Assembly (NCBI GenBank): GCA_024234055.1 | Contig: JACKOW010000001.1 | Coordinates: forward strand, 186,001 to 250,000 | DNA length: 64,000 bases | From: Rhodanobacteraceae bacterium | GTDB taxonomy: Bacteria > Pseudomonadota > Gammaproteobacteria > Xanthomonadales > SZUA-5 | Direction: 5' to 3' | Part shown: positions 60,048 through 64,000 of the stretch, in pieces | Numbering within the stretch: the first letter of the stretch is position 1 | Layout: each line of letters opens with the position of its first letter | The notes under the pieces: generated by a model | Told to the model about the DNA's origin: nothing | Database searches by the model: none | The model's input: only the letters and a program-made list of their open reading frames with translations | Translations under genes and position numbers: made by a program

Positions 60048-63000
60048 ATGAAGCGCCGTTTTGCTGTTGTGGCTTGTTTCTTGTTCAGTGGATCGCTGAG
60101 CGCCAACGACTTGCCCTTCGTGAATTGGGAGAACCATCCCATTCATGCGCTCGACCTGAGCCCGGACCGGACCCTGCTGGCGGTAGCCCACACCGCTGAT
60201 CAGCGGGTGCAGTTCTTCGACGTCTCCCAAGCCGTGCCGGTGTCCGTGGGCCATGTCGTCGTCGGTGTCGATCCGGTGTCGGTGCGCTTCCGCAATGCCG
60301 GCGAGTTGTGGGTGGTCAATCACATCTCCGATTCGGTCAGCGTGATCGATCTGGCCACGCGCAAGGTGCGGGCCACGCTGGCCACCGCCGACGAGCCCTT
60401 CGATGTGGTCTTCGCCGGTAACAAGGCTTTTGTCAGCTGCTCGCAGGCCAATCAGGTGCTGGTCTACAACACCGACAACCTGGCGCTGGCGCCGACGGTG
60501 GTGCCGATCGCAGCCGAGGATCCGCGCGCGCTGGCGGTCAGCGCTGACGGTCGCAGCGTGGTGGCCGCCATTTTCGAGTCGGGCAATGCCACCACCATCC
60601 TCTCCGGTGGCTTGCTGGACCGGTTGGTCGCGCTGCCCAATGTGGTCAGCGATCCGCGCGGACCCTACGGCGGCCAGAATCCGCCGCCCAATGTCGGCAC
60701 CAGTTTTGACCCGCCGATCAACCCGGCTGCGCCGCCACCCAAGGTCGGGCTGATCGTGCGCCGCAACGAGCAGGGGCGCTGGCGCGATGACAACAACGGC
60801 GACTGGACCGAGTTCGTGTCCGGTTCGCTGTCTACCGTATCCGGTCGCCGTGCCGGCTGGGATCTGGCCGATCGCGATCTGGCGATCATCGACGTCGATA
60901 CCCTCGGCGTGCGCTACGTCACCGGACTGATGAACATCGGCATGGCGCTGGCGATCAATCCAGCCAGCGGCGAAGCCACGCTGGTCGGCACCGAAGCCTT
61001 CAACGAGGTGCGTTTCGAGCCCAAGGTGAATGGCCGCTTCGTGCATGTGGAGCTGGCCCGCGCCAGCCTGGCGCCGGGCGGCAGCAAGTCGGTGCGCGAT
61101 CTGAATTCGCATCTGAGCTATGTGTCGAGCACGGTGCCGCAGAGTGAGCGCAATCGCAGCATCGGCGATCCCCGTGCGATCGTCTGGCGCGCCGACGGTC
61201 AGCGCGGCTGGGTGGCCGGTCTGGGATCGAACAATGTCATTGCCATCGATGCCAGCGGTGCGCGCGTTGGCAATCCCATCGCCGTCGGCGAGGGCCCGGT
61301 CGGACTGGCCCTCGACAATGCCCGCAACCGCCTCTACGTCTGGAATCACTTCGAGGCCTCGCTGTCGCTGGTCGACAGCGCTGCGGGCCAGGAAATCTCG
61401 CGCACACCGGTGTTCAATCCGCTGCCCACGGCCATCCGCGCCGGTCGGCCGCTGCTCTACGACACCCATCGCACCTCGGGCCTGGGCCAGGTCTCCTGTG
61501 GATCGTGCCATGTCGATGGTCGTATGGACCGGCTGGCCTGGGATCTGGGCGATCCCTCGCAGCCGCCGCAAGTCTTCGATCAGAACTGCATTACTGTGGT
61601 CGGCTCGCCGGCGTGCGAGAACTATCACGCCATGAAAGGCCCGATGACCACGCAGACGCTGCAGGACATCATCGGCCATGAGCCGCTGCACTGGCGCGGC
61701 GACCGCGCCGGCATCGAAGCCTTCAATCCGGCTTTCGAGGGCCTGCTTGGCGATGATGCCCAGCTGACTGGGGCCGAAATGCAGGCTTTCGAGGATTTCC
61801 TCGCGACCATCACCTTCCCGCCCAACCCGCACCGCAATCTCGACAACACCCTGCCATCCTCGATGCCGCTGCCGGGGCACTACACCAGCGGACGTTTCCA
61901 GATGGCCGGCATACCGCTGGGCAGCGGCAGCGCCACCCGCGGGCTACAGCTGTACACCACCGGGCTGCTCGACGGCGCGCTGCAGTGCGCCAGCTGCCAC
62001 ACGCTGCCGACCGGCATGGCGGTCAACGGGCCGCTGTTCCTCGGCGTGCTCGCCGTGCCCGTCGGCGGCAGCATCATGCCGATCGGGCCGATGGGCGAGA
62101 ACCACCTCGGCATCGTCAGCACCGATGGCTCGACCAATGTGTCGATGAAGGTGCCGCAGCTGCGCAATCAGTACGAGAAGACCGGCTTCGAGATGACCCA
62201 GCTCGACAACACCGCGGGTTTTGGTTTCCTGCACGACGGCTCGGTCGATTCGCTGTCCAAGTTTCTGTCGGCGCGCGTCTTCAGCGTGCAGAACGATCAG
62301 GACATCGCCGATCTGGTGGCGCTGACACTGGCTTTCTCCGGCTCCGACTTCGGCAACGTCAATCCCATCCTCGGCGCGCCGGCACCGCAGTCCAAGGACA
62401 CCCATGCCGCGGTCGGGCAGCAGCTGACGCTCGACTCCACCGCCCCGTCAACCCGTGCCGAGCAATTGCTGAATCTGGCGCGCAGCGGCAAGGTCGATCT
62501 GGTCGCGCACAGCGGCGCGACCGGTTACGCCTTTGATGTCGCCAGCGACACCTTCCTCAGCAACGATGGCAGCGCCGCACTGACGCCAGCCAGTCTGCAG
62601 GCCAGTGCCAGCAGCAGCGCGCCGCTGACGCTGACCGTGGTGCCACGGGGTCTCGGTCTTCGCCTCGGCGTGGATCGCGATGGCGATGGCATTGCCGATG
62701 CCGTCGAGGTCAAGCAGGGTTCCAATCCAGCCGATGCCACATCGACCACGCTCAAGCCCATGGCCGGGCTCTGGTACAACCCGGCGCGCAGCGGTCACGG
62801 CATGGACCTGCAGTTCGCCGGCAACACCCAGTTCGTGACCTGGTACACCTACAACGACGACGGCACGCCGACCTGGTACCAGGCGGTGGCCCCGCGCGCC
62901 AATCCCTGGGTGGCCGAGCTCAAGCGCTACACCTGGAATGGCAGCGCCGCGGTGGGCAGCAGCGTCGGCCAGATGCGACTGGAGTTTGCCGATGCCGGCA

Positions 63001-63461
63001 ACGTCAGTTTCGGCTGGACGCTGGGGACTCGCAGTGGCACCGAGCCCATGCAGGCGCAGCTGGCCAGCTACACGCCATCCAATCCGAACCGCAACGGCAC
63101 CTGGTACCACGCCGCCGAGCCCGGTTGGGGCTTCAGCCTGTACACCGGCGGCGACGCGCGCGTCGGCATCATCTACTTCTACGACGGCAGCCAGCAGCCG
63201 CGCTGGGTATTGGGACAAGGCAGCAACGCCGCCAGCGAGCGCATGACCATGGCCAGCTACCAGGGCTTCTGCCCCGACTGCACCGCCATCGCCCCCACCA
63301 GCAGCGCTGCCGGATTCATCGATTTCAGTTTCGACGGCGCCCGCCTCGGCAGCGCCACCACCGACGTCTACCACGCCGGCGCCAGCAGCGCCCACTGGCG
63401 CCGCGGCCCGGTCGCGATCGAACCGCTGTCCGAGGTGGTGGTGCATCCGCTGCAGTATTGA
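60048..63461 (+). CDS. Secreted YncE-like beta-propeller with di-haem cytochrome c domain and tandem WYNP-type domains
   Basis: The 1137-aa precursor has a signal peptide (MKRRFAVVACFLFSGSLSAN). Residues about 25-460 are a YncE/PQQ-type propeller (VNWENHPIHALDLSPDRTLL; ISDSVSVIDLATRKV). A cytochrome domain follows with two haem sites CGSCH (484-488) and CASCH (647-651), so it is a di-haem electron-transfer or peroxidase-like protein. Residues about 875-900 hold a calcium-type DRDGDGIADAVEVKQGSNPA. The C-terminus has two related W/Y/G-rich domains (LWYNPARSGHGMDLQ and TWYHAAEPGWGFSLY). There is no GFE tail. Exact function is unknown. Confidence 0.88.
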   Translation: MKRRFAVVACFLFSGSLSANDLPFVNWENHPIHALDLSPDRTLLAVAHTADQRVQFFDVSQAVPVSVGHVVVGVDPVSVRFRNAGELWVVNHISDSVSVIDLATRKVRATLATADEPFDVVFAGNKAFVSCSQANQVLVYNTDNLALAPTVVPIAAEDPRALAVSADGRSVVAAIFESGNATTILSGGLLDRLVALPNVVSDPRGPYGGQNPPPNVGTSFDPPINPAAPPPKVGLIVRRNEQGRWRDDNNGDWTEFVSGSLSTVSGRRAGWDLADRDLAIIDVDTLGVRYVTGLMNIGMALAINPASGEATLVGTEAFNEVRFEPKVNGRFVHVELARASLAPGGSKSVRDLNSHLSYVSSTVPQSERNRSIGDPRAIVWRADGQRGWVAGLGSNNVIAIDASGARVGNPIAVGEGPVGLALDNARNRLYVWNHFEASLSLVDSAAGQEISRTPVFNPLPTAIRAGRPLLYDTHRTSGLGQVSCGSCHVDGRMDRLAWDLGDPSQPPQVFDQNCITVVGSPACENYHAMKGPMTTQTLQDIIGHEPLHWRGDRAGIEAFNPAFEGLLGDDAQLTGAEMQAFEDFLATITFPPNPHRNLDNTLPSSMPLPGHYTSGRFQMAGIPLGSGSATRGLQLYTTGLLDGALQCASCHTLPTGMAVNGPLFLGVLAVPVGGSIMPIGPMGENHLGIVSTDGSTNVSMKVPQLRNQYEKTGFEMTQLDNTAGFGFLHDGSVDSLSKFLSARVFSVQNDQDIADLVALTLAFSGSDFGNVNPILGAPAPQSKDTHAAVGQQLTLDSTAPSTRAEQLLNLARSGKVDLVAHSGATGYAFDVASDTFLSNDGSAALTPASLQASASSSAPLTLTVVPRGLGLRLGVDRDGDGIADAVEVKQGSNPADATSTTLKPMAGLWYNPARSGHGMDLQFAGNTQFVTWYTYNDDGTPTWYQAVAPRANPWVAELKRYTWNGSAAVGSSVGQMRLEFADAGNVSFGWTLGTRSGTEPMQAQLASYTPSNPNRNGTWYHAAEPGWGFSLYTGGDARVGIIYFYDGSQQPRWVLGQGSNAASERMTMASYQGFCPDCTAIAPTSSAAGFIDFSFDGARLGSATTDVYHAGASSAHWRRGPVAIEPLSEVVVHPLQY

Positions 63462-63470
63462 TGGGGTTGA

Positions 63471-63506
63471 ACGAGGGCACGAGGGCGGGAGGGCACGAGG
63501 GCACGG
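63471..63506 (+). repeat. 8-bp tandem array (GAGGGCAC)n
   Basis: Four GGGCACGA/GGGCGGGA units lie ten bases after the cytochrome gene. It is the fifth array of this class in the window. The flanks differ from those at 5271 and 12354. Confidence 0.7.
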
Positions 63507-63590
63507 TAGAGCGAGGCCGGGCACGGGGCACGGGACTCGGGACGACCCGCCGTCGCGGGTCCGAGCTTGCTCGGATGCGCCTGCTGTTGC

Positions 63591-63670
63591 TGTGGAGGGC
63601 GCCGCGCCGCGGCGCCGCTTTCCGGCGCGTGAAGATCAACAGCGGCCGCGCAGGCGCGCGTCCCTCCACA
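63591..63670 (+). repeat. ~75-bp GC-rich inverted-repeat element, copy 2
   Basis: TGTGGAGGG (63591-63599) and CCCTCCACA (63662-63670) are perfect inverted ends. The interior (GCGCCGCGCCGCGGCGCCGC; CAGCGGCCGCGCAGGCGCGC) resembles 29279-29353. A small hairpin TCCGAGCTTGCTCGGA lies just before it (about 63560-63575). No other feature is seen in 63462-63764. Confidence 0.7.
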
Positions 63671-63764
63671 ACAGCGCCAAAGCCCGTAGCCTCTCCCGTG
63701 CCCCGTGCCCCGCGCCCCGCTCCAGCCGCTACACTCAGGCACCCGAAGTCCTGTCGGAGTCGCC

Positions 63765-64000
63765 ATGCAAACGCTGCTCGACCAACTGGAACGGAGCATC
63801 GCCGATGCGGTGCTGAGCTCGGCCGAGAAGCGCGCACTGGCCGCGGCGCTGCACGAGCGGCCGCTGCGCATCGAACAACTGCGGCAACTGCGCAACCACA
63901 GTTTCGATCTGGTGCTGCAGCGCAGTCGCGATCCTGCCCAGGCGGTGCTGATGCCGGAGTTGATCAAATGGCTGGGCGAAGTGGTCAAGGTGGTGGATCA
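63765..64000 (+). CDS. Hypothetical protein, 3' end outside window
   Basis: An ATG at 63765 follows GGAG and opens a frame of at least 78 codons to the window end. The visible part is helical and charged (MQTLLDQLERSIADAVLSSA; EKRALAAALHERPLRIEQLR; ELIKWLGEVVKVVD). No signal peptide is present. The visible part does not allow a family to be named. Confidence 0.65.
   Translation, partial: MQTLLDQLERSIADAVLSSAEKRALAAALHERPLRIEQLRQLRNHSFDLVLQRSRDPAQAVLMPELIKWLGEVVKVVD

Overview
The window looks like a chromosomal segment of a high-GC gammaproteobacterium, most probably of the order Lysobacterales/Xanthomonadales (Rhodanobacteraceae-like). The reasons are a monofunctional-type RelA, a complete atpIBEFHAGDC operon, many REP-like hairpins of the 'GTAGGAGCGACC...GGTCGCGAC' kind, several secreted proteins ending in a short '[L/V]F-x-[N/D]-G-F-E' tail, and an IPTL-CTERM protein. 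No rRNA, CRISPR array, integrase, transposase or phage gene was seen. The genus assignment is inference.

Layout. 0-11 kb: a coiled-coil/TPR-like protein cut by the window edge, a secreted DUF11/Ig-like protein, relA, a secreted hypothetical protein, a secreted M14 zinc carboxypeptidase and a QEGLA-motif (MATCAP-type) metallopeptidase. 11-20 kb (minus strand): a HemJ-like membrane protein, a CPXCG protein and a small membrane protein, then the F1Fo ATP synthase operon (atpI at 19.9 kb to atpC at 12.5 kb) with related long hairpins at three of its internal junctions. 20-24.5 kb: a signalling block of cNMP-FHA, coiled-coil-FHA and STAS proteins, convergent with an FHA-PP2C phosphatase. 24.5-36 kb: MAPEG protein, phasin with PhaR-like operators, chalcone-isomerase-like protein, queD, tRNA-Met, a membrane-anchored unknown, a Ser/Thr kinase with an ECF sigma factor, and a kinase-PLP phospho-lyase fusion. 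A ~175 bp element lies in inverted orientation near each end of this stretch. 36-51 kb: SDRs, secreted beta-propeller-like proteins, an S4 RNA-binding protein, a cardiolipin synthase, GNAT, a bacterial voltage-gated channel with an acid-rich filter, and a frameshifted IPTL-CTERM protein with a fossil of a second copy upstream. 51-64 kb: a NarL/LiaR-type two-component pair, a second PLD-type cardiolipin synthase, a low-molecular-weight tyrosine phosphatase, an HPt-REC-REC-GGDEF protein, trmJ, a VOC protein, an NTF2-like secreted protein, a large beta-propeller/di-haem cytochrome protein, and the start of a gene that leaves the window.

Themes. Housekeeping (relA, atp, queD, trmJ, tRNA) alternates with envelope and exported proteins and with phospho-signalling. 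Intergenic DNA is unusually rich in short dispersed repeats: 8-bp tandem arrays, REP hairpins, a ~175 bp inverted element, a ~50 bp element and a ~75 bp element. The best candidates for undescribed biology are the recurring GFE tail on secreted proteins, the FHA/cNMP/STAS/PP2C signalling block, the channel with a 'TFEDWTD' filter, and the heptamer hairpins inside the atp operon.
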